Shown here one piece after another: positions 1 through 6,097 of a DNA stretch of 18,513 nucleotides. A program made the position numbers and the translations under genes. Position 1 is the first letter of the stretch. Each line of letters opens with the position of its first letter. Location: positions 1 through 18,513 of the forward strand of contig DASQ01000041.1 in the NCBI GenBank assembly GCA_002503885.1, read 5' to 3'. The notes under the pieces are model-generated. The model was not told the DNA's origin. It saw nothing but the letters and a program-made list of their open reading frames with translations, and did no database searches. Origin of the DNA: Methanoculleus marisnigri (GTDB taxonomy: Archaea > Halobacteriota > Methanomicrobia > Methanomicrobiales > Methanoculleaceae).

Positions 1-131
1 TTTTGAAAAGGGTGTTCTTTTTGGTTTTCCTTCGGGCCATACTGGGATTCTATTTGTCCATTCATATAATTGTACTTTACTGTTTAATGATATAATTAAG
101 TGGTACTTTTGAAAGGGGTTCGCAAAGTGAA
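1..131. other. unassigned AT-rich DNA left of the IS630 remnant
   Basis: No coding signal is recognisable. This stretch has no match to the intact IS630 element further right, so whatever replaced the missing part of the left IS copy starts here. An imperfect direct repeat (TTTTGAAAAGGG at 1-12 and TTTTGAAAGGGG at about 108-119) frames the stretch. It may be the end of another inserted element or a deletion junction. The window edge prevents a decision. Confidence 0.4.
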
Positions 132-264
132 ATTACCGATCGGATTTCGCAGTATGTTGATACGTTGAATCAGACACCAGTAGTATTCAAGTGGTCATAC
201 ACAATGGATGCAAATCCCTCCGGGGTGGAAATGGGGTAGTCAGGTTAATTTAGAATCGATGCAC
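132..264 (+). mobile_element. truncated IS630-family element, 3' end only
   Basis: These 133 nt are identical by eye to the reverse complement of one end of the intact IS630-family element at 11193-12427. They encode the last residues of its transposase in the + direction (from the EITDR motif to the stop TAG at 237-239), then the terminal inverted repeat ending ATGCAC at 264, followed by the TA target dinucleotide at 265-266. Everything upstream in the element is missing. The copy is inverted relative to the right-hand one, and the two enclose the eight-gene island. Identity over the whole shared stretch implies recent transposition, or a recombination or deletion between copies. Confidence 0.9.
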
Positions 265-277
265 TAGTTACCCGAAC

Positions 278-1465
278 TCACCCATCACCATGTTTTGCAT
301 TCCATTCCACGTATCGCTCAAGATCTTCCACCTTTAACGGGGATCGTATCTTGCCAAATGCGGCTGCAAAGTCATTTTCACAGAGAGGTCGCGTTATCAG
401 CGCGCGCTCTTTGAGTTCATCAAACGGCAGATCCGCGAGCCGGTGAATTTCAGGATTGACATCGTTGATCATCGTCCAGATCGCCTGTTGATAGACATTC
501 TGGATGTCACGTCCCGAGTACAGGCGGTCGACGCATTGCCGTCCGAGTTCGACGAGGTCAACTCCGGATACTTCAAGCCCTCGCATGTGAATCTCGATAA
601 TTGCCCTGCAGGCATCGATATCCGGGAGCGGCACATAGATTCGCCGCGGGAACCTCGACAATATTGCCGAATCGAGATCCCAGGGTGCATTTGTTGCCGC
701 CATCGTGAGGAGCAGACGGTCGTCTTTTTTGCCCTGCAGGCCGTCAAGCTCGATGAGGAGAGAGGAGAGCACTCTCCGGGTCGCTTCGCTCATCGTGTCG
801 CTCCGCGATGCACCAAGGGCATCAAACTCATCGATAAAGACGATCGAAGGGGCCTGTTCTCGCGCCGCGGCATACAGGGAAGAGATCATCTTCGAAGACT
901 CGCCAAAGTATTTCGAGAGCAATCGGTCGGTTTTTACGTTGAAAAATGTTGCATCCAGGCTCCCTGCCGCAGCAGCTGCAATCATTGTTTTCCCCGTACC
1001 CGGCGGACCTAAAAGGAGAATACCCTTCCACGGACGGATAGATTCCGGTCTTTTCAGGGCTGCGATAGCAACGGTCTCCTTCACGAGGCGCTTGACCTCG
1101 TCAAGCCCGCCGATATCCTCCCATCGAACCGATGAGCGCGCGATCAGCGACGACATCTCAGTATCGCCTGCAAGCTCTTTAACAGAACGATTCGAATGCC
1201 CAGGTGCGCCCGATGTCTTGCTTTGTCTTCTCTGTGCAACCAACGCTGAACGGGATGCAATACCCTTCCATCTCTCTGCCTCGGCGGTATACCTTTGCTG
1301 CATCATGGGCGAAGAGACTGCAATCTGCCGACAGAGTGTTGCACACGCCCGCGCCCTCTCGTTAGCAGTCGCGTTGTCCGCTTCAGCTACTGCCTTTCTA
1401 TAGCCAGTAATAGTTTTCCGCAGTTCCGCAAGCAAAAATCCGCTAACGTCCACGTGCACAGTCAT
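278..1465 (-). CDS. Vps4/katanin-clade AAA+ ATPase with MIT-like N-terminal domain
   Basis: Seen (numbering from the GTG at 1468, one residue before the ATG used here): a helical N-terminal region at about 12-75 resembling an MIT domain, a linker to about 110, then one AAA+ module. It has Walker A GPPGTGKT (154-161), an aromatic pore-loop motif KYFGES (186-191), Walker B IVFIDEFDAL (209-218), sensor-1 asparagine 260 in AATNAP, and arginine-finger motif SRFPRRIYVPLP (271-282). The C-terminus (SPLKVEDLERYVEWN) resembles the terminal helix of Vps4. Family knowledge: such ATPases thread subunits of ESCRT-III-type filaments through a hexamer pore. It is the last gene of the leftward operon; the upstream TGA overlaps this ATG (TGATG), and GTG 1468 is an alternative start. 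No terminator is visible between its stop and the IS remnant 14 nt beyond. Family assignment is firm; the ESCRT-like role is inferred. Confidence 0.9.
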   Translation of the reverse strand: MTVHVDVSGFLLAELRKTITGYRKAVAEADNATANERARACATLCRQIAVSSPMMQQRYTAEAERWKGIASRSALVAQRRQSKTSGAPGHSNRSVKELAGDTEMSSLIARSSVRWEDIGGLDEVKRLVKETVAIAALKRPESIRPWKGILLLGPPGTGKTMIAAAAAGSLDATFFNVKTDRLLSKYFGESSKMISSLYAAAREQAPSIVFIDEFDALGASRSDTMSEATRRVLSSLLIELDGLQGKKDDRLLLTMAATNAPWDLDSAILSRFPRRIYVPLPDIDACRAIIEIHMRGLEVSGVDLVELGRQCVDRLYSGRDIQNVYQQAIWTMINDVNPEIHRLADLPFDELKERALITRPLCENDFAAAFGKIRSPLKVEDLERYVEWNAKHGDG

Positions 1466-4161
1466 CACCTCATCGCTTCTCGAAGGATGTTCTCCTTGAG
1501 TAATTCGACATCATCGGCAAGAGATTCAATCTCATTGTCGAGGTCCTCGTCGATGTAAAAACGCAGGTGCTCACTTACTTGTTGCAGTTTTTCGAGGATA
1601 TCTCCACGGACGAACACTTCGAGGTGAATTGCAGATTTACGTGCTTCCAGACGATCACGTTGCCGCAGATGTTCCACAAGGTTTTGTGCAACGAAATATG
1701 CCGTCCGGTAGTCCGGTTCGGGCGACCCAGGATCCGCTAGAACTACGATTTCCTCCGGGGTATCCGGTTTGGGCGGCACCGGGTCCGGAGACGCTACGAT
1801 TTTCTTCAGGACATCACCTGCAATCCCGCCGATAGAGCGCTCTATCCACCGGTGTTCGCTATGGTTGAAGACGTGAACTCTGGTGCGGTCATCCAGGTTG
1901 TTTCTAATCGCTTCTTTCACACCGGCCTGGATCAGCATGGGAGCGCATCCTGCGTCCGCCCACAGCCCTGCTGCCCAGATTGCCGCACCCCTGACCCGGT
2001 TGCTCCTTGAACCAATACACGTGAGGAGGACTTTTTCAAGATCTTTCTGCTGTAAAAACGACTTATCGCGTACCTTTGAAAGTTCACCGATGATCGATAC
2101 CGCCGCTTTTCGGATCTCCAGGTCCTTCTCCTGTGCACATCGTTTCAGATCCGTGACGAGAGTTTCGGCATCGCATAGCGAATCCGCGTACCCCCTGCAT
2201 GAGATTGACCAGAGCGCCCATAAAACACGAAACCGAACTTCATCATTTTGTACGTTCAAAAGGTGGGCAAGTGCAGTAGCACCGCCATTTCGCACCACCG
2301 GTTCGGGGCTTGCATAAAAAGCGATCTTGTCGAGGGCGAGGGCAGCGCATGCCTGGACTTCGTGGTTTTTGCTATAGAGAAGACGGATATAGCGCAGAGT
2401 CGCGCCGGAATCTGCGACCGCAATGCCCTGACCCGCTTCGGCAACCACTGCCAGAGACCATGCCGCGGCGCTGCACACCGGGTCTGCCGGGTCGTCAAGA
2501 TGTGCGGCCATTTCAGGAAGGATCCCTGATCCGGCAACCTCATACGAATAACCCTGGTAAGCAAGGTTTCCGAGAACCCAGAGGATGTTTCTTCGAACAT
2601 CGGGGACGGAATCGTCGAGCGCTCTGCCGAGCATATCAAACGCTCTTTCTCGAATGATCGCTCCGGCTTTTCCTCCTTTGGCCAGGATGTCGAGTTGGTA
2701 CGATGCATGAATCCGATCCTGGCTATCTTCCGACCCGAGCCGTATAAGCAGCCGTTTAACATCCGAATTGCCATCGTTGCCAGATTCTCTGCGAAGTTCT
2801 CGATCGAGCATCGCGGTACATTGAGCGATTTTACTCCTCACCTCTTCCCGAAGTTTTGTCGAAGAACTGTGGATATGGTCGAATGCATTTTGATACGATC
2901 TCAAGGCGTCGCGGTACGCAGCCCTCTCATAGAGGATGTCACCTCTGAGAATGTAGGGAAAGAGAAAGCCAGGACGGGTGCGTATCGATTCCTCAGCCAG
3001 CCTAAGTGCTTCATCGGTTTGATTACGAGCGTGGAGGCACATCCCTTTCCCGTTCAATGCCCACGGGTGTCTCTTGATCCGCATTGCCCTGTCGTAGTAG
3101 GCAATTGCCTCTGAATACTGCTTCTGCTCGCGGTAGATATCGGCAATGCCGATGTACGGGAACGGATATGATCGCGCTCTGTCAAGAGAGATTGCCCGCT
3201 CGTAGCACTCTATAGCCTCCTTTTGCCGACCAAGCCTTCTGAGTGCATTTCCCTTTTCATTCCACGCCCAGTGGGAGCCGGGTTCAAGTTCCAGAGCCGT
3301 GGTAAAGTGCTTTAGCGCATCTTCAAAGCGCTGAACTTTGTAAAACTCCTTTCCCTTGTTCAGATTAGCCATGTACTTTGCATGATTGTCTGTCGAATTT
3401 GATTCCGGATGAGAATAGCCTCCGTTCTTCTCATCCAGTATGCTTGTGGCCGCAGGTGCATCATGTAGTTTTTTTCGAATGCTGGGGATGTGGTCGCTGA
3501 ACGCTCTGATGAGAGCATTCAAAGGCTTTTCTTGATTACCCGGCTCCACGCGAACATCTCGATCGAGCATCGCAGTACACTGAGTGATTTTGCTCTTCAC
3601 TTCTCCCCGAAGTTCAGGCGAGGGGCCGCGGATCAGTTCGTATGCCCTTTGATATGATCTCAAGGCGTCGCGGTACGCAGCCCTCTCATAGAGGATGTCA
3701 CCTCTGAGAATGTAGGGAAAGAGAAATTCAGGGCGAATATGTATCGACTCTTCAGCCAGTCTGAGCGCTTCATCGGTTTGATTAAGAGCGTGGAGGCATC
3801 TTCCTTTCCCGTTCAATGCCCATGGGTGTCTCTTGATCCGTATTGCTCTGTCATAATAAGCAATTGCCTCTGAGTACTGCTTCTGATCGCGGTAGATGTC
3901 GGCGACGCCGATGTATGGAAACGGATACGAGTGCCTTTTGTCTAGGTGAATTGCCCGCTCGTAACAATCCCTCGCTTCCCTTTGCCTTCCAAGTCTCCTG
4001 AGTGCATTGCCCTTTTCATTCCACGCCCAATGAGAGTCTGGTTCGAGTTCCAGGGCTGTGTTAAAGTACTTGAGCGCATCCTCAAAACGCTGAACTTTGT
4101 AAAGTTCCTGCCCCTTGCTCAGATTAAACATGTACTTTGCATGGTTGTCTGTCTGATTCAT
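1465..4161 (-). CDS. TPR and ARM/HEAT repeat scaffold protein (898 aa)
   Basis: A large soluble helical-repeat protein with no signal peptide or membrane segment. Residues ~1-205 and ~254-460 are two TPR blocks that are close copies of each other (YKVQRFEDAL, HWAWNEKGNALRRLGRQ and ILRGDILYERAAYRDAL occur in both). Residues ~475-790 are armadillo/HEAT-like helical pairs, with signatures such as VRRNILWVLGNLA and VRGAAIWAAGLWA. A proline-rich linker (~800-830) leads to an acidic helical tail (DEDLDNEIESLADDVELL). The start ATG overlaps the upstream stop as ATGA, with AGGAAGTGG just before it, and the stop overlaps the AAA+ start, so the three leftward genes form a translationally coupled operon. 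TPR and ARM folds bind proteins; a scaffold or adaptor for the AAA+ ATPase is inferred. No enzymatic motif was seen. Confidence 0.85.
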   Translation of the reverse strand: MNQTDNHAKYMFNLSKGQELYKVQRFEDALKYFNTALELEPDSHWAWNEKGNALRRLGRQREARDCYERAIHLDKRHSYPFPYIGVADIYRDQKQYSEAIAYYDRAIRIKRHPWALNGKGRCLHALNQTDEALRLAEESIHIRPEFLFPYILRGDILYERAAYRDALRSYQRAYELIRGPSPELRGEVKSKITQCTAMLDRDVRVEPGNQEKPLNALIRAFSDHIPSIRKKLHDAPAATSILDEKNGGYSHPESNSTDNHAKYMANLNKGKEFYKVQRFEDALKHFTTALELEPGSHWAWNEKGNALRRLGRQKEAIECYERAISLDRARSYPFPYIGIADIYREQKQYSEAIAYYDRAMRIKRHPWALNGKGMCLHARNQTDEALRLAEESIRTRPGFLFPYILRGDILYERAAYRDALRSYQNAFDHIHSSSTKLREEVRSKIAQCTAMLDRELRRESGNDGNSDVKRLLIRLGSEDSQDRIHASYQLDILAKGGKAGAIIRERAFDMLGRALDDSVPDVRRNILWVLGNLAYQGYSYEVAGSGILPEMAAHLDDPADPVCSAAAWSLAVVAEAGQGIAVADSGATLRYIRLLYSKNHEVQACAALALDKIAFYASPEPVVRNGGATALAHLLNVQNDEVRFRVLWALWSISCRGYADSLCDAETLVTDLKRCAQEKDLEIRKAAVSIIGELSKVRDKSFLQQKDLEKVLLTCIGSRSNRVRGAAIWAAGLWADAGCAPMLIQAGVKEAIRNNLDDRTRVHVFNHSEHRWIERSIGGIAGDVLKKIVASPDPVPPKPDTPEEIVVLADPGSPEPDYRTAYFVAQNLVEHLRQRDRLEARKSAIHLEVFVRGDILEKLQQVSEHLRFYIDEDLDNEIESLADDVELLKENILREAMR
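2897..2967. repeat. 71-nt direct repeat, copy 1, inside the TPR/HEAT gene
   Basis: This stretch is identical to 3656-3726, exactly 759 nt (253 codons) away. It is the best-preserved core of a ~600-nt in-frame duplication that doubles the TPR block of the 898-aa protein. Perfect identity here, against clear divergence in the rest of the duplicated unit, suggests gene conversion or strong local constraint. Confidence 0.85.
3656..3726. repeat. 71-nt direct repeat, copy 2, inside the TPR/HEAT gene
   Basis: Second copy of the identical stretch at 2897-2967. It encodes the ILRGDILYERAAYRDAL segment of the N-terminal TPR block. The surrounding duplicated unit runs to the start of the gene. Confidence 0.85.
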
Positions 4162-4679
4162 TTTCCACTTCCTAGAAAGACCTGGAGTTCCTCATCTATC
4201 CGGCCGGCCACAAGCGAGACCACATCACCAAACCCGCTGACCGTTACGTTGAGATGCGTTGCCCCTGCATCCCCGGACCAGAGAAGCCCGACGGTCGCCT
4301 GTCCCTTTCGGGTATAGGCAGTATACGATTCGACTCCGTTGCGGACCCCCTCATAACTTGAATTGAGTTTATTCAGGACATATCTTAAAAATTGTTTTAA
4401 TGCGTCCTTATCCAGAGATGTCTCATAATACAGAGTCTTTGTCGCTTCGCGAATATCGGGCACGGATTCCTCTGCAGAATATATTCTGACATCTTCACTT
4501 CCCCGTTCCAGCCGTGCGTAGAGGTCCTGCAGGAAGTCTTCAATCACCTCGTCTCTCACCAGAATGGCGACGCCCCTCTCTTTGTGTACATCTTTTTTCG
4601 ACTTCCATCTGTCAATCGTGGCGTCAATCCGCTTACGCTCGGCATCTGAGTGGTAGTCGACAACGAGGAGGTATTCCAT
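4158..4679 (-). CDS. uncharacterised protein, first gene of the leftward operon
   Basis: Not recognised. The product of ~173 residues begins MEYLLVVDYHSDAERKR, a short hydrophobic strand then a charged helix. It continues through DEVIEDFLQDLYARL and LKQFLRYVLNKLN and ends with a strand-rich segment (ATVGLLWSG, THLNVTVSGFG) and a closing helix (VAGRIDEELQVFLG), which suggests a small alpha/beta domain. No signal peptide, transmembrane span or zinc motif is visible. I chose ATG 4679 over the upstream GTG 4703 because the TATA box at 4703-4712 would place transcription start near 4683, giving an almost leaderless mRNA; the GTG would then lie upstream of the transcript. Its stop overlaps the next start by ATGA. 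Its place at the head of a Vps4-type operon suggests a specific cofactor, but nothing in the sequence shows its function. Confidence 0.75.
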   Translation of the reverse strand: MEYLLVVDYHSDAERKRIDATIDRWKSKKDVHKERGVAILVRDEVIEDFLQDLYARLERGSEDVRIYSAEESVPDIREATKTLYYETSLDKDALKQFLRYVLNKLNSSYEGVRNGVESYTAYTRKGQATVGLLWSGDAGATHLNVTVSGFGDVVSLVAGRIDEELQVFLGSGK

Positions 4680-4702
4680 TTGATAACCATATGCGGGTAC
4701 CA

Positions 4703-4712
4703 CTATATATAT
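4703..4712 (-). promoter_or_regulatory. TATA box of the leftward operon
   Basis: On the minus strand this reads AATATATATAG, preceded by purine-rich GGAGG in the BRE position. Archaeal transcription usually starts about 25 nt downstream of the TATA centre, which lands at about 4683, beside the ATG at 4679. This predicts a leaderless or near-leaderless transcript. Confidence 0.65.
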
Positions 4713-4714
4713 TC

Positions 4715-4727
4715 CTCCGCAGTGGAG
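4715..4727. promoter_or_regulatory. dyad 1: CTCC-N5-GGAG, candidate operator
   Basis: CTCC (4715-4718) and GGAG (4724-4727) form an inverted repeat around a 5-nt spacer, directly upstream of the leftward TATA box. The same motif with the same spacer recurs 40 bp to the right, centre to centre, which is close to four helical turns. A dimeric regulator binding both sites is a reasonable inference. No DNA-binding regulator gene was recognised in the island. Confidence 0.5.
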
Positions 4728-4742
4728 TTATTGATTTTGGAG

Positions 4743-4753
4743 TATATTAATAT
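4743..4753 (+). promoter_or_regulatory. TATA box of the rightward operon
   Basis: TATATTAATAT lies between GGAG (4739-4742) and CCTCC (4754-4758). The predicted transcription start, about 25 nt downstream of its centre, is near 4774. That gives a leader of roughly 40 nt before the ATG at 4814, long enough to hold the GGTGA ribosome-binding site at 4803-4807. Confidence 0.6.
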
Positions 4754-4769
4754 CCTCCATATTGGAGGA
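4753..4769. promoter_or_regulatory. dyad 2: TCCTCCA-TAT-TGGAGGA, candidate operator
   Basis: A perfect inverted repeat with 7-nt arms and a 3-nt spacer. Its core CTCC-N5-GGAG matches dyad 1. It sits between the rightward TATA box and the predicted start of transcription, a classic repressor position. Confidence 0.55.
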
Positions 4770-4813
4770 AAGTTTATCATGTATGGAGGGCAATGGTCAA
4801 TCGGTGAAGTGTG

Positions 4814-5416
4814 ATGAAGATCGCAAGCCTGTTTCATCGGAACCGGATAGAGATGTTGACGATCACCGAACTGCAGGAGGAAGAGATCATATTAAAGAGC
4901 AGGATCAACCGCCTCCGGAAGGAGATCGACAGAATCGAGCGCGAGAAAAAACTGAAATTTGCAGAAGGCGTCGGCGGCGACCTTATCAAGAAGAAGATGC
5001 TTGCTCAGGAACTCAAGCAACTGGATATGACTGCAAAGCTCAAGGTTCGAAACTTCCTTGCCCTGCATAAACAGTACATGTTTATCTCGAACCTGGTTAT
5101 CATCAAAAAGTATCAGCGGGATCTCCAGAAGACACACATCTGGGAGAAGATCCAGACGATCTCTCCGGAAACTATCGAGAGTGCCCTCATCCGCGTGAAT
5201 CTCTCCGGAAAGAATTTTGAAACTGTCGTCGACGACTTAAATCAGGTGTTTGCCCTTGATCTTTCGGACTCGGATCAGGACCTCGACGAAGCTGAAAAGC
5301 AGATGTTTGAAGTCTGGAGCAGTGTCGAGACCGGTTCGCTAGGGCTTGATGAAGCGAAAGATCTCTTTTCGATTGAGAAAGATATCGAGAAGGCGATCCG
5401 CGAATCCGAAGGGTAA
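4814..5416 (+). CDS. coiled-coil protein 1, possible ESCRT-III/Snf7-like filament subunit
   Basis: 200 residues, similar to the usual Snf7-family size. A short basic amphipathic N-terminus (MKIASLFHRNRIEM) precedes a long helix (LKSRINRLRKEIDRIEREKK), a probable hairpin turn near EGVGGD, a second long helix (AQELKQLDMTAKLKVRNFLALHK), then shorter helices and an acidic C-terminal tail (DLSDSDQDLDEAEKQ). This is the general layout of ESCRT-III proteins, where the basic end touches membrane and the acidic tail binds the MIT domain of Vps4. No diagnostic motif proves it. ATG 4814 is chosen over GTG 4811 because GGTGA at 4803-4807 lies 6 nt upstream. First gene of the rightward operon. A generic coiled-coil structural protein is the alternative. 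Confidence 0.75.
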   Translation: MKIASLFHRNRIEMLTITELQEEEIILKSRINRLRKEIDRIEREKKLKFAEGVGGDLIKKKMLAQELKQLDMTAKLKVRNFLALHKQYMFISNLVIIKKYQRDLQKTHIWEKIQTISPETIESALIRVNLSGKNFETVVDDLNQVFALDLSDSDQDLDEAEKQMFEVWSSVETGSLGLDEAKDLFSIEKDIEKAIRESEG

Positions 5417-5446
5417 CCCCTCAGATCGTGATGGGTGGTCACTACC

Positions 5447-6097
5447 ATGAAGATTCTATCCCGTAGGCATCCGAAAGACCCGTTCGCCTCGTCCAGCATC
5501 AGCGATCTACGCAAGGCCGAAGCGCTGCTGAAGTGCCGGATCGGCACCCTCGAATCCGAATCTCAGGACCTCAAAGAAAAGATACAGAACCTGCTCGACG
5601 ATGGTGCCTCGATATGCGACGAGCCGCGCGATGCCCATCGTGCAATGCGGATCCGGACACTCATAGAACAATACCACATGAAGAATGCAGTTTGCGTGAA
5701 ACTTGAGCGCGATCTCCGCCTGATCTCGTATATCATCGCTATGAGAGATCGTGACAGGATGCTGAACCTGTCGGACGCCTGCCAGAAACTCAACAGGATC
5801 TCTCCTGACAAGCTCGAAGAATGGCTGGCAAAGCAATCCGTACATGAGGAAGGCGACAGAAACCGTGTCGAAGACCTTCAAGCCATTCTCTCCGAACAGA
5901 TTCCGGGCGGCAAAGACCATCCTGTCGATGAAACCTCGATACGGCAGGCAATGGAAGAGATTCGTGGCGGAGCAGTTCCAGTTGCCGTAATCGTAAAAAA
6001 TCTCCTGGATGGGTCTCTATCGGGAAAGGAGAGAATCAGAACGACTATAACACAGTATGATAAATTTCCCGGTAAGCAGGGAAGGGATGAGCAATGA
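5447..6097 (+). CDS. coiled-coil protein 2, probable distant partner of coiled-coil protein 1
   Basis: 216 residues. It shares the design of the preceding protein: a basic start (MKILSRRHPKDPF, compare MKIAS), a first helix (LRKAEALLKCRIGTLESESQ), a turn near DDGASICDE, a second helix (AMRIRTLIEQYHMKNAVCVKLERDLRLISYIIAMRDRDRML) and short C-terminal helices. A position-by-position alignment was not made, and sequence identity looks low, so paralogy is inferred from order, size and helix pattern. ATG 5447 is preferred over GTG 5435 because of GGTGG about 8 nt upstream and the matching N-terminus of protein 1. Its stop overlaps the SPFH gene start by ATGA, implying coupled translation. Two ESCRT-III-like subunits served by one Vps4 would be a familiar arrangement; this remains a hypothesis. 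Confidence 0.75.
   Translation: MKILSRRHPKDPFASSSISDLRKAEALLKCRIGTLESESQDLKEKIQNLLDDGASICDEPRDAHRAMRIRTLIEQYHMKNAVCVKLERDLRLISYIIAMRDRDRMLNLSDACQKLNRISPDKLEEWLAKQSVHEEGDRNRVEDLQAILSEQIPGGKDHPVDETSIRQAMEEIRGGAVPVAVIVKNLLDGSLSGKERIRTTITQYDKFPGKQGRDEQ

Noticed and set aside
4762..5070. 102-codon plus-strand frame near the divergent promoter
   Set aside because: It starts inside the second dyad, upstream of the predicted transcription start, and overlaps the coiled-coil gene in another frame with a low-complexity product.
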